Of a stretch of 64,000 nt of DNA, positions 34,610 through 46,165 are shown piece by piece. This stretch comes from ZC4RG30 sp049841155 (lineage in GTDB: Bacteria; Pseudomonadota; Gammaproteobacteria; Steroidobacterales; Steroidobacteraceae): assembly GCA_049841155.1 (NCBI GenBank), contig JASGHI010000004.1, forward strand, positions 62,001 through 126,000. The letters run 5' to 3'. A model generated the notes under the pieces. The model did no database searches. It saw nothing but the letters and a program-made list of their open reading frames with translations, and was not told where the DNA came from. Each line of letters starts with the position of its first letter. Position 1 is the first letter of the stretch. Position numbers and translations under genes: made by a program.

Positions 34610-34909
34610 CTACTTGCCGAACAGCTTTTCCAGTTCTGCGCGCGCCGCGGCCGCCGCATCCTGCGCGGCGGGCTTCCAGGCGCCGGCCACCGGGCGGTAG
34701 TGGTCGCAGAAGTTGGCGTGCTCCTTGTCGCGCACTTCGTCCACCGTGGGTTCGCGGCACTGGTGCGCCACACGCGGGTCGTAGTCGCCGCACAGCCGGC
34801 AGGCATGCAGATCCGCGCCGCAGGCCTTGCAGCGTTCCAGCCTGCCGAAGGGCAGCTCCAGATGCGCGAGCGACGCGCCGCATTTCCAGCACTGGATGTC
34901 ATGAGGCAT
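34610..34909 (-). CDS. Small zinc-ribbon protein
   Basis: 99 residues with many paired cysteines: CWKCGAS at residue 7, CKACGADLHACRLCGDYD and a later HQC, FCDHY. This gives at least one and probably two zinc-binding knuckles. Start ATG 34909 overlaps the end of the uvrA-like gene by 11 bases, so it is probably translated from the same SOS-inducible message. The C-terminal 30 residues are Ala/Glu-rich helical. I do not recognise a named family; related short proteins commonly follow uvrA-like genes in some proteobacteria only as an impression. Confidence 0.7.
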   Translation of the reverse strand: MPHDIQCWKCGASLAHLELPFGRLERCKACGADLHACRLCGDYDPRVAHQCREPTVDEVRDKEHANFCDHYRPVAGAWKPAAQDAAAAARAELEKLFGK

Positions 34910-37900
34910 GGCGTTGCTCCAGGAAGGGCGCCAGCGCTGCACCGGTGCGCGAGCGCCGGCTTGCTGCAACAGTGGCCGGCGGGCCGGCGACCACCACCTT
35001 GCCGCCGGCGGGGCCGGCTTCGGGGCCGAGGTCGATCACCCAATCCGCCTGCGCGATCACGTCGAGGTTGTGCTCGATGACGACCAGCGTATTGCCGGCA
35101 TCGGCAAGGCGGTGCATCACGGCGAGCAGCTTCTCCACATCCGCCATGTGCAGGCCCACGGTGGGTTCGTCGAGCACGTACAGCGTGCCGTGCGCGCCGG
35201 GTGCTGCATCCGCGCGCAGCCGCGCCAGCTCCGTGACCAGCTTGATGCGCTGCGCCTCGCCGCCGGAGAGCGTGGGGCTCTGCTGGCCCAGGGTCAGATA
35301 TCCCAGGCCCACGTCCTGCAGCAGCGCCAGCGGCCGGTGGATGGCGGGATGGCTGCGGAAGAATTCTGCCGCCTCGTCCACGCTCATCGCCAGCACGTCG
35401 CCGATGGAGCGCTCGCGCCAGCGCACCGCCAGCGTTTCCGGATCGAAGCGCGCGCCGCGGCAGGCATCGCAGGTCACCTTCACGTCGGGCAGGAAGTTCA
35501 TTTCCACCGTGCGCACGCCCTGGCCCTCGCAGACCTCGCAGCGTCCACCCGCGGTGTTGAACGAGAAACGGCTGGCGGTGTAGCCGCGGATGCCGGCCTC
35601 GATGGTGCCCGCGAACACCTTGCGGATCGCGTCCCAGAAGCCCACGTAGGTGGCGGGGCAGGAGCGCGGCGTCTTGCCGATGGGCGACTGGTCCACTTCG
35701 AGCACGCGGGCGATCTGTTCGGCGCCTTCGATGGCACGGCAATGCAGTGTTCGTTGCTCGCGCTTGCGGGTCTGCAGCAGCAGCGCCAGGTTCTCGCGCA
35801 GCACGTCGTGCGCCAGCGTGCTCTTGCCCGAACCCGATACGCCGGTGATGGCGATGAGCCGTCCCAGCGGCAGCGATACGTCCAGGTGATCGAGGTTGTG
35901 CAAGGTCACGCCGCGTAGCGTGAGCAGCGGCGTCGCGTTCTTTCCCTTCGATACCACCGGCCGTCGCGGTTCGCGCGGCGGCTGCAATGGCTCGCGCAGA
36001 CAGCGGCCGGTGATCGAATCGGGCGCGGCCAGCAGGTCCTTCACCGTGCCCGCGGCGATGATGTGCCCGCCGCGGCTGCCGGCTCCGGGGCCGATGTCGA
36101 TCACGTGATCGGCGCGACGGATGGTGTCTTCGTCATGCTCCACCACCACCAGCGTGTTGCGTCCCTCGGCCAGGGTTTCCAGCGCATCGAGCAGCAGCGC
36201 ATTGTCGCGCGGGTGCAGGCCGATGGTCGGCTCGTCGAGCACATAGCACACGCCGCGCAGGTTCGAGCCCAGCTGTGCCGCCAGCCGCAGCCGCTGCGTC
36301 TCGCCGCCGGAGAGCGTGGGCGCGGCGCGGTCCAGCGAGAGATAGTCGAGACCCACCCGGCCGAGGAAGCCCAGCCGTCCGGTGATCTCGCGCAACAGGT
36401 CCGCGCCGATGGCGGTCTCGCGGTCATCGAGCTTGAGCTTGCCAAGGAAGGCGCCGAGCTCGGTGACCGAGAGCCGGGTCAGTTCGCCGATGGAGCGGCC
36501 ACGGAACTTCACCGCGCGCGCCACGGGGTTGAGCCGTTCGCCGTGACAGGACTCGCACACATGGGTGGCATCGGCCTCGCCCCATGCCGATTCCTCGCCG
36601 CTCTGTTCGGCATCGAAGCCGGCGAGTTTGAGGCCGGTGCCGAAGCAGCTGGCACACCAGCCGCGCGCGCTCTGGTAGGAGAACAGGCGCGGGTCCGATT
36701 CGCCGAAGCCGGTGCCGCACTTCGGGCAGGCGCGGCGCGAGGAGAAGGTCATCGAGGCCGCGGTGCGCCGCCCCTGCGCGCTGCCTGCGGGCTCGACCTG
36801 CACCAGGCCCTTGCCCAGGTCCAGACCCTGTTCGATCAGCTGCCGCAGCCGCGCTTCCTGCGCCGGCACGGCCTTCACCGTGCCCAGCGGCAGCTCGATG
36901 TCATGCGGCTTGTAGCGCGCCAGCTTCGGCCACTTTGCCGTGGGCAGCAGTGCGCCATCCACGCGCAGCGCCTCGTGGCCGCGGGCCGCCGCCCACGCCG
37001 CCAGTTCCTTGTAGATGCCCTTGCGCCCGGTGACCAGCGGCGCGAACACTTCGAGTTCCTGACCGCGCTGCTCGCGCATCAGCCGCGCCACGATGAGCTC
37101 CGCCGACTGCGGCTCGATGGCCACCTCGCAGTCGGGGCAGTACTGCACGCCGAGCTTCACGTACAGCAGGCGCAGGAAGGGATAGATCTCGGTGAGCGTC
37201 GCCACCGTGCTCTTGCGCCCGCCGCGGCTGGTGCGCTGTTCGATGGCCACCGTCGGCGGAATGCCGTGCACGGCGTCCACGTCCGGCCGCGACGCCGGCT
37301 GCACGAACTGGCGTGCATAGGCATTGAGGGATTCCAGGTAACGGCGCTGGCCCTCGTTGAAGATGATGTCGAAGGCCAGCGTGGATTTGCCCGAGCCCGA
37401 TACGCCGGTCACCACCGTCATCGCGCCCTGCGGCACGGCCACGTCGATATTGTGCAGGTTGTGCTCGCGCGCGCCGTGCACGGTGATCTGGTCGGGCGCC
37501 CGCGTGCGTGCCGCCGCGCGCGGCTCGTGCACGGCGTGGCCACCCAGCAGATCGCCCGGCGCATAGGCGGCGAGCGCAGCGCCGGTGTGGCCCTGCCGGC
37601 GGCTGCGCAGCTCGGCCGGAGTGCCTGCTGCGACGATGCGGCCGCCGGCCTCGCCGCCTTCCGGCCCCATTTCGATCAGCCAGTCCGCATTGCCGATCAC
37701 GTCCAGGTTGTGCTCGATCACCAGCAGCGAGTGGCCGCGTTCGAGCAGCTTGCCGAAGGCGCGCATCAGGCGCGCGATGTCCTCGAAGTGCAGGCCGGTG
37801 GTGGGCTCGTCGAAGATCAGCAGCTTGCGGCCGCCGGCCGTGGTGTCGGCCAGATAGCCGGCGAGCTTCAGGCGCTGCGCTTCGCCACCGGCCAATGTCG

Positions 37901-40361
37901 GCACCGGCTGTCCCAGGCGCAGGTAGTCGAGGCCCACGTCGGCCAGCGGCGCCAGGCGCGCGAGCACTTCGGGGCGCTGCGCGAAGAAGGCCAGCGCTTC
38001 CGTCACTGTCAGGTCGAGCACCTGCGCGATGTTGGCGCGCGCGCCGTCCGCGCCTTCGATGGCCAGCTCCAGTGTCTCGTCGCGGTAGCGCCGGCCATTG
38101 CAGACGCTGCAGCGCAGGTAGACATCGGAGAGCAACTGCATCTCCACATGCTCGAAGCCATTGCCGCCGCAGGCCGGGCAGCGGCCGGTGCCGGAGTTGA
38201 AGCTGAAGGTGCCGGCGGTGTACTTGCGCTCCACAGCCTCGGGCAGCTTCGCGAACAGCGCACGGATGGGATCGAAGGCGCCCACATAGCTCACCGGATT
38301 GGAGCGCGTGGTGCGCCCGATGGGCGTCTGGTCGACGAACACGGCCTCGGTGATGCCCTCGTGGCCCGAGAGGCTGCGGTACATGCCTTCGAGTTCGGCG
38401 GGTTTGCCCAGCGCGCGCTGCAGCGCGGGGTACAGGAGGTCGCCGATCAGCGTGCTCTTGCCCGAGCCCGAGACGCCGGTCACGCAGACCAGCCGGCCCA
38501 GCGGCACCTCCAGCGTCACATCGCGCACATTGTGCAGCGTGGCGCCTGCCAGCCGCAGCAGCTGAGCCGGCGCCGCGGAATCCGCCGCGGTGCGCTGCAC
38601 CTGCACCTGCCGCCGGCCGGTGAGATAGGCCGCCGTCAGCGAATCCTTCGCGCCGCGCAGCGCCGCGGGCGCACCGTCGAACACGATGCGGCCGCCATGC
38701 TCGCCGGCGCCCGGGCCCATGTCGATGAGCCGGTCCGCCTCGGTCATGATCTGCGGGTCGTGCTCCACCACCACCAGCGTATTGCCGGCATCGCGCAGCT
38801 TGCGCATCACGCCGATTACCCGCGCCATGTCGCGCGGATGCAGGCCGATGGAAGGCTCGTCCATCACGAACAGCGTGTTGACCAGCGAGGTGCCCAGCGC
38901 AGTGGTGAGGTTGATGCGCTGCACTTCGCCGCCGGACAGCGTGCGCGACTGGCGGTCCAGCGTGAGATAGGACAGCCCCACGTCGCACAGATAGGCCAGC
39001 CGCGAGCGGATTTCCCCGAGCAGCAGATTGTCCGCGGCGGACAGCGGCGGCGGCAGCGTGAGCGCGGCGAAGAATTCGCGTGCGCGGGCGATGGGCAGGC
39101 ATTGCAGCTGGTGCACATGGTATGGGCCGAGCTTCCACAGCAATGACTCGGGCTTGAGCCTTGCGCCATGGCAGGCCGGGCAGGGCGTATAGCTGCGGTA
39201 GCGCGACAGCAGCACGCGCACATGCATCTTGTAGGACTTGCGCTCGAGGTAGTCGAAATAGCCCTTGGCGCCGTACCAGTGCTTGCGGCCCTTTTTGCCG
39301 TCGCCTTCGATCACCCAGCGCCGGTGTTCCTCGGGCAGATCCTGCCAGGGCACGTCGAGCGCCACGCCGGCGGCCGGGGCGTAACGCTCCATGTCGTCCT
39401 GGCATTCCTTGCCGGTGGCGGTCTGCCAGGGCTTTATCGCGCCGCTCGCCAGCGTCTTGCGCGGATCGGGGATCACGAGGTCGTAGTCGATGCCCACCAC
39501 GCGGCCGAAGCCGCGGCAGGTCTCGCAGGCGCCCAGCGGCGAGTTGAACGAGAAATGGCTGGGCAGCGGCTCCTGGTAGCCGATGTCGCAGTCGGCGCAG
39601 TGCAGGCCGGCGGAATAGCGCCAGCTGGCCTCAGCGCCTTCGGCGTCGTCGAGCGCGTGCACGGTCAGATGGCCGCGGCCGGCCAGCAGCGCGGCTTCCA
39701 GCGCTTCGACGATGCGCGCGTCTTCGGCCGTGCCGGCGCGGAGGCGGTCCTGGATCACTTCCACCGTGGCCGGTTCGCGTTTGCCCGCGGGCGGCTCGCG
39801 CAGGCGCACGTAGCCCTGGGATTCCAGCAGCTTCTTCAGTTCCGCCAGGGGCAGATTGGCCGGCCGCGCGACGCTGAAACACACCAGCAGGCGCGGATCG
39901 CCCAGAGCCGCCGCGCGTTCGCGCAGCGAGGCGAGGATGGTGGCCGGCGTGTCGCGCCGTACGACCTGGCCGCAGCCACGGCAATGCAGCACCGCTGCGC
40001 GCGCATACAGCAATTTCAGGTGGTCGTTGATCTCCGTCATCGTGCCGACCGTGGAGCGCGAGGTGCGCACCGGATTGGTCTGGTCGATGGCGATGGCCGG
40101 CGGAATGCCTTCGATGGCATCCACCTGCGGCCGGTCCATGCGGTCGAGGAACTGCCGCGCGTAGGGCGAGAAGGTCTCGATGTAGCGGCGCTGGCCCTCG
40201 GCATACAGCGTGTCGAAGGCCAGCGAGGACTTACCCGAGCCGGAGACCCCCGTGACGACGATCAGCTCGCCCAGCGGCAGGTCCAGCGACAGATTGCGCA
40301 GGTTGTTCTGGCGCGCCCCGCGGATGCGGATCGCGGGGCGTTCGGCCGGGCGGCTTGGCAT
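34899..40361 (-). CDS. uvrA: Tandem-fused UvrA-like excision repair ATPase
   Basis: 1820 residues, about twice a normal UvrA (about 940). Two complete UvrA-like halves are joined near residue 950. There are four Walker A loops GVSGSGKS (Lys44, and about 630, 990 and 1510) and four signature motifs (LSGGEVQ, LAGGEAQ, LSGGETQ, LSGGEAQ), each UvrA carrying two ABC cassettes. Zinc-finger cysteine pairs (CRGCG, CETCRGFG, CPACGG, CPKCG, CEVCEGQG) occur in each half. A UvrA dimer that scans DNA for bulky lesions and loads UvrB would thus be a single polypeptide. A LexA box lies just upstream. This may be an extra paralogue beside a normal uvrA elsewhere. Confidence 0.93.
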   Translation of the reverse strand: MPSRPAERPAIRIRGARQNNLRNLSLDLPLGELIVVTGVSGSGKSSLAFDTLYAEGQRRYIETFSPYARQFLDRMDRPQVDAIEGIPPAIAIDQTNPVRTSRSTVGTMTEINDHLKLLYARAAVLHCRGCGQVVRRDTPATILASLRERAAALGDPRLLVCFSVARPANLPLAELKKLLESQGYVRLREPPAGKREPATVEVIQDRLRAGTAEDARIVEALEAALLAGRGHLTVHALDDAEGAEASWRYSAGLHCADCDIGYQEPLPSHFSFNSPLGACETCRGFGRVVGIDYDLVIPDPRKTLASGAIKPWQTATGKECQDDMERYAPAAGVALDVPWQDLPEEHRRWVIEGDGKKGRKHWYGAKGYFDYLERKSYKMHVRVLLSRYRSYTPCPACHGARLKPESLLWKLGPYHVHQLQCLPIARAREFFAALTLPPPLSAADNLLLGEIRSRLAYLCDVGLSYLTLDRQSRTLSGGEVQRINLTTALGTSLVNTLFVMDEPSIGLHPRDMARVIGVMRKLRDAGNTLVVVEHDPQIMTEADRLIDMGPGAGEHGGRIVFDGAPAALRGAKDSLTAAYLTGRRQVQVQRTAADSAAPAQLLRLAGATLHNVRDVTLEVPLGRLVCVTGVSGSGKSTLIGDLLYPALQRALGKPAELEGMYRSLSGHEGITEAVFVDQTPIGRTTRSNPVSYVGAFDPIRALFAKLPEAVERKYTAGTFSFNSGTGRCPACGGNGFEHVEMQLLSDVYLRCSVCNGRRYRDETLELAIEGADGARANIAQVLDLTVTEALAFFAQRPEVLARLAPLADVGLDYLRLGQPVPTLAGGEAQRLKLAGYLADTTAGGRKLLIFDEPTTGLHFEDIARLMRAFGKLLERGHSLLVIEHNLDVIGNADWLIEMGPEGGEAGGRIVAAGTPAELRSRRQGHTGAALAAYAPGDLLGGHAVHEPRAAARTRAPDQITVHGAREHNLHNIDVAVPQGAMTVVTGVSGSGKSTLAFDIIFNEGQRRYLESLNAYARQFVQPASRPDVDAVHGIPPTVAIEQRTSRGGRKSTVATLTEIYPFLRLLYVKLGVQYCPDCEVAIEPQSAELIVARLMREQRGQELEVFAPLVTGRKGIYKELAAWAAARGHEALRVDGALLPTAKWPKLARYKPHDIELPLGTVKAVPAQEARLRQLIEQGLDLGKGLVQVEPAGSAQGRRTAASMTFSSRRACPKCGTGFGESDPRLFSYQSARGWCASCFGTGLKLAGFDAEQSGEESAWGEADATHVCESCHGERLNPVARAVKFRGRSIGELTRLSVTELGAFLGKLKLDDRETAIGADLLREITGRLGFLGRVGLDYLSLDRAAPTLSGGETQRLRLAAQLGSNLRGVCYVLDEPTIGLHPRDNALLLDALETLAEGRNTLVVVEHDEDTIRRADHVIDIGPGAGSRGGHIIAAGTVKDLLAAPDSITGRCLREPLQPPREPRRPVVSKGKNATPLLTLRGVTLHNLDHLDVSLPLGRLIAITGVSGSGKSTLAHDVLRENLALLLQTRKREQRTLHCRAIEGAEQIARVLEVDQSPIGKTPRSCPATYVGFWDAIRKVFAGTIEAGIRGYTASRFSFNTAGGRCEVCEGQGVRTVEMNFLPDVKVTCDACRGARFDPETLAVRWRERSIGDVLAMSVDEAAEFFRSHPAIHRPLALLQDVGLGYLTLGQQSPTLSGGEAQRIKLVTELARLRADAAPGAHGTLYVLDEPTVGLHMADVEKLLAVMHRLADAGNTLVVIEHNLDVIAQADWVIDLGPEAGPAGGKVVVAGPPATVAASRRSRTGAALAPFLEQRHAS

Positions 40362-40380
40362 GCCGCCATTTTATCATTGA

Positions 40381-40396
40381 CTGTATATTCATACAG
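40381..40396. promoter_or_regulatory. LexA box (SOS operator) of the tandem uvrA
   Basis: CTGTATATTCATACAG matches the E. coli-type LexA consensus CTGT-N8-ACAG exactly at all eight arm positions and is AT-rich in the centre. It sits in the 44-base gap between the M2 peptidase stop and the uvrA-like start, ending 20 bases upstream of the ATG. DNA damage should therefore induce the fused UvrA and the zinc-ribbon gene. Confidence 0.9.
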
Positions 40397-40405
40397 TCTC
40401 TGTTT

Positions 40406-42241
40406 TCAGCTTTCCCACCCGCACTGCTGCCCGGCGTTCTGCTCCTTGAGCCAGCCCATCAGCGGCTGGAAGTAATCGATGATCGCGCTGGCATCCATCT
40501 GCCGCGTGCCGGTGAGTTTCTCCAGCGTTTCCGGCCAGGGCCGGCTGGCGCCGGCCTGCAGCATGGCCCAGAAGCGCTTGCCCGCCTCGCTGTTGCCGGC
40601 CACCGAGCACTCGTGCAGCGGCCCCTTGAAGCCCGCTGCCTCGCACAGCGCGCGGTGGAACTGGAACTGCAGGATGAAGGACAGGAAATAGCGCGTGTAG
40701 GGCGTGTTGCCCGGCACGTGGTATTTCGCGCCTGGGTCGAAATCCTCCTCGCTGCGCGCATTCGGCGCGGCGACGCCCTGGTACTTCTCCCGCAGCGCCC
40801 ACCAGGCCTTGTTGTAATCCTCCGGTTTCACCTTGCCGGAGAACACCTGCCAGCGCCACTGGTCGATGAGCTTGCCGAAGGGCAGGAAGGCGATCTTGTC
40901 GGCGGCCATCTTCATCTGCTCGTTGATGACGGCTTCGCGCGACGGCCGGGCCGCGCCCATGAGGCCGATCTTCTGCAGGTACTGCGGCGTCATCGACAGC
41001 ACCACGGTATCGCCGATGGCCTCGTGGAAGCCGTCGTGCGCGCCGTTCTGGAACATGAACGGCTGGTCCTTGTAGGCAAGGTCGTAGTACACATGACCGA
41101 GCTCGTGGTAGGTCGTCGCCAGCTCCTTTTCATTGGGCACGATGCACTGCTTGATGCGCACATCCTCGGCGCCATCCATCTGCCAGGCGCTGGCGTGGCA
41201 GACCACTTCGCGGTCGCGCGGCCGCGTCAGCATGGAGCGTTCCCAGAAAGTGGCCGGCAGCTGCGGCATGCCCAGCGAGGTGTAGAAGGATTCGGCGAGC
41301 CGGGTCATCCGCACGGGGTCGTATTTCTGGCGCGCCAGCTCGGCATCGACGCTGGAACCGCTGGCGCCGGGATAGGGCTGCAGGATGTCCGGATAGATCC
41401 GGTTCCACTGCTGCGCCCAGAGATTGCCGAACAGGTGCGCCGGGATGGGTTTGCCGGCGGGCACCTTGTCTTCGCCATACTTCTTCGCGAGCTTAGCGCG
41501 CGCGTAGCAGTGCAGTTCGTCATACAGCGGCTTCACCTGGCCCCAGAGCCGCTCCACCTCCTGTTCGAACTGCGCGGGCGGCATGTCGTAGCCCGAGCGC
41601 CACATCGCGCCCAGGTCGTCGTAGCCCAGTTCGCGCGCACCCTCGTTGGCGAGCTCGACGAAGCGCACGTAGTCGGCGCGCATCGGCCGGCTGATGGTGT
41701 GCCATCCCTTCCACGCTTCGAGCAGCTCGTCGTAGTCGCGGCTGGTGGCGATGGTCTCCGAGAGCTGGTCGATGTTGCGGCATTGCTCCTGGCCGCCGCG
41801 CGTCACGCAGTACTTGCCCTCGCCGTAGGCGGCTTCGAGGCGCGCAGCGATCTGCGTCAGCTCCGAACGCTTGGCGGGGTCGTCGGGTGCCGGTGCGGCG
41901 ACGCCCTGGCGCAGCAATGCGATGGCGCGCGCGGTGGCCTCGTCCTTCTGCACGGCGTCGAAACGGCGGGATTCCTTCACCGCCTTGCTGAAATACTCCA
42001 GGTAGCGTTCGTTGGCCCGCGCGTTCAGCAGCTGGGTATCGGCAGTGATGTAGGTGGCCTGCACCCAGCCGGCCGCGCTCACTTCCTTGCCCAGTTCCAG
42101 CATGTCCGCATTGAGGCGGGTGACAAAGGCAGCCGCGTCGGCGGAAGTGGGCGGCGGGGCAGAGGGGCTGCCGCACCCGGCGGCCAGCAGCGCGGCCAGG
42201 GCGGGGGGCAGCAGGCGAGGCAATACGGAAAATCCGCTCAT
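40406..42241 (-). CDS. M2 family metallopeptidase lipoprotein (peptidyl-dipeptidase A-like)
   Basis: 611 residues. The zinc motif HELGH (His379, His383) and the downstream HEAIGD glutamate ligand identify a gluzincin of the M2 (angiotensin-converting-enzyme) family, which removes C-terminal dipeptides. FMFQNGAHDGFHEAIGD, FLPFGKLIDQWRWQVFSG and FQFHRALC (in parts) are family blocks. ATG 42241 gives a lipoprotein signal, lipobox LLAAGC (Cys about 23, +2 Gly, hence outer membrane). Length matches bacterial ACE homologues. Upstream in-frame ATG 42271 would spoil the signal. Confidence 0.93.
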   Translation of the reverse strand: MSGFSVLPRLLPPALAALLAAGCGSPSAPPPTSADAAAFVTRLNADMLELGKEVSAAGWVQATYITADTQLLNARANERYLEYFSKAVKESRRFDAVQKDEATARAIALLRQGVAAPAPDDPAKRSELTQIAARLEAAYGEGKYCVTRGGQEQCRNIDQLSETIATSRDYDELLEAWKGWHTISRPMRADYVRFVELANEGARELGYDDLGAMWRSGYDMPPAQFEQEVERLWGQVKPLYDELHCYARAKLAKKYGEDKVPAGKPIPAHLFGNLWAQQWNRIYPDILQPYPGASGSSVDAELARQKYDPVRMTRLAESFYTSLGMPQLPATFWERSMLTRPRDREVVCHASAWQMDGAEDVRIKQCIVPNEKELATTYHELGHVYYDLAYKDQPFMFQNGAHDGFHEAIGDTVVLSMTPQYLQKIGLMGAARPSREAVINEQMKMAADKIAFLPFGKLIDQWRWQVFSGKVKPEDYNKAWWALREKYQGVAAPNARSEEDFDPGAKYHVPGNTPYTRYFLSFILQFQFHRALCEAAGFKGPLHECSVAGNSEAGKRFWAMLQAGASRPWPETLEKLTGTRQMDASAIIDYFQPLMGWLKEQNAGQQCGWES

Positions 42242-42324
42242 GATGTTCTCCGGCGTGAAACCCGGGCGCATTACAAAGGCTAGAATGTAGCCTCTGTGCG
42301 CACCGCGCCGATACCCTCCCGCGT

Positions 42325-44513
<2,189 letters not shown>

Positions 44514-44517
<4 letters not shown>

Positions 44518-44529
44518 GATCTATCCTAT
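44514..44529. repeat. Inverted repeat ATAGGAT-CT-ATCCTAT before opgG
   Basis: A perfect 7-base inverted repeat with a 2-base centre, lying 4 bases before the opgG ATG and including the ygiQ stop. It covers the position of the ribosome-binding site, so it may be an operator, or a small hairpin limiting translation. Too short for a rho-independent terminator and without a U tract. Confidence 0.5.
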
Positions 44530-44533
44530 ATAC

Positions 44534-46165
44534 ATGAGAAGAAACGCAGGCAATGCGACGCTGGGGGTGACTGTGCTGCTGGTGGCCGTGCCCGCCGTGG
44601 TGCTGATTGCCCGGGCATTCATGTCACAGGGCCTGCCCGAGCCGGCCGCTCTCCAGCAGGAAACCCTGGTTGCCGCCGCCGCACGTGCTCCGGCCGCCGC
44701 GGCGCCCGGCGCAGCCGGTGCACCCAGCAAGGAGGAGGCCGCGGCCGGGAGTTTCTCCGGTGCCGATGTGGTTGACCTCGCCCGCAAGCTCGCCGCTGCG
44801 CCGCCGCGTGCCCGCGGCACGGTCACGCCGGGGCTGGAGCAGCTCACCTACGACCAGTACCGCGACATCCGTTTCCGCATCGACCAGGCGCTGTGGACCA
44901 GCGACGGCCTGCCGTTCCGGCTCGATGTGCTGCCGGCCGGCTTCGTGTACACGGCGCCGGTGACGGTCTCCATCGTCGACAACGGCAATGTCATGCCGCT
45001 GGTGCCTTCGCCGCAGATGTTCGAACTCGGCCCCCACGTGCCCGATGCGCTGCGCGGCAAGTCGCTGTCGATGTCGGGCTTCCGCGTGCGCACGCAGCTG
45101 AACTCCCGCAACTACTGGGACGAGTTCCTGGTGTTCCAGGGCGCGAGCTACTTCCGCGCCGTGGGCCGCGGGCAGAACTACGGGCTGTCCGCGCGCGGCC
45201 TGGCGCTGCGCACCGCCGAGCCGCAGGGCGAGGAGTTTCCTTCCTTCACCGAGTTCTGGATCGAGAAGCCGAAGCCGGCCGCGACGGCGCTGGTCATCCA
45301 CGCGCTGCTCGAGAGTCCTTCGGTCACCGGCGCCTACCGCTTCACGGTGACGCCGGGCCGCGAGACCGTCATGGACGTGGAGTTCACGCTGTTCCCGCGC
45401 GTGGACCTTTACAACGTCGGCATCGCGCCGCTGACCTCCATGTTCCTGTTCGATGGCACCAACCACCAGCGCTTCGATGATTTCCGCTTCCGCGTGCACG
45501 ACTCCGACGGATTGCTGTTCATGACGGAGCAGGGCGAGCAGGTGTGGCGTCAGCTCGCCAACCCGCGCAATCTGCAGCTGTCCTCGTTCACCGAGGAGCG
45601 TCCGCACGCTTTCGGCCTCATGCAGCGCGCGCGGCTGCTGGCGGATTTCCAGGATCTCGAAGCCAACTACGAGCGCCGGCCCAGCGCCTGGGTGCAGTTC
45701 CAGGAAGGCACGGCGCCCGGCGCGCTGCGGCTGATCGAGATTCCCACGCCCAACGAGACCAACGACAACATCGTCGCTTTCTGGCAGCCCCGCGACGTGT
45801 TGCTCACCGGGCAGCCCTACACCGGTGCCTATCGCCTGAGTTGGACCGCCGATGCGCTGGTGCCGCAGTCCGTGGGCAAGTTCACCGCCGCGCGCCTGGG
45901 CACCAACTTCCAGGGTGACCACAAGATCGTGGTGCTCGACCTTGCCGGGCTCGGCACCGATCCGGCCGGCCTCGACCTGAAGGTTTCCTCTTCCACGGGC
46001 AAGCTGTTCCATCCGGTGATCCAGACCAATCCCACCATCCGCGGCCTGCGGGCCAGCTTCGAGTTCGATCCGGCCGGCGCGCCGCTGGTCGAATTCCGGG
46101 CCCAGGTGTTGAAGGGCGACCGGGCGGTGAGCGAGACCTGGCTCTACCGATGGACGGCGAACTGA
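44534..46165 (+). CDS. opgG: Osmoregulated periplasmic glucan biosynthesis protein G
   Basis: 543-residue OpgG/MdoG-type protein needed with OpgH to make osmoregulated periplasmic glucans, acting on the glucan in the periplasm. An N-terminal signal/anchor (LGVTVLLVAVPAVVLIARAF) is followed by an Ala-rich spacer and then the family core: LTYDQYRDIRFRIDQALW, FQGASYFRAVGRGQNYGLSARG and ERPHAFGLMQR. C-terminal Ig-like domain ends VSETWLYRWTAN. Overlaps opgH by 16 bases, the usual gene order. Start follows the 16-base palindrome. Confidence 0.95.
   Translation: MRRNAGNATLGVTVLLVAVPAVVLIARAFMSQGLPEPAALQQETLVAAAARAPAAAAPGAAGAPSKEEAAAGSFSGADVVDLARKLAAAPPRARGTVTPGLEQLTYDQYRDIRFRIDQALWTSDGLPFRLDVLPAGFVYTAPVTVSIVDNGNVMPLVPSPQMFELGPHVPDALRGKSLSMSGFRVRTQLNSRNYWDEFLVFQGASYFRAVGRGQNYGLSARGLALRTAEPQGEEFPSFTEFWIEKPKPAATALVIHALLESPSVTGAYRFTVTPGRETVMDVEFTLFPRVDLYNVGIAPLTSMFLFDGTNHQRFDDFRFRVHDSDGLLFMTEQGEQVWRQLANPRNLQLSSFTEERPHAFGLMQRARLLADFQDLEANYERRPSAWVQFQEGTAPGALRLIEIPTPNETNDNIVAFWQPRDVLLTGQPYTGAYRLSWTADALVPQSVGKFTAARLGTNFQGDHKIVVLDLAGLGTDPAGLDLKVSSSTGKLFHPVIQTNPTIRGLRASFEFDPAGAPLVEFRAQVLKGDRAVSETWLYRWTAN

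Noticed and set aside
34610..34969. Longer start (34969) for the zinc-ribbon protein
   Set aside because: The extra 20 residues lie within the uvrA-like gene out of phase and look unlike protein; ATG 34909 fits the conserved cysteine spacing.
36063..39146. A 1027-codon plus-strand open frame inside the uvrA-like gene
   Set aside because: Antisense shadow of the tandem UvrA, of biased composition and without motifs.
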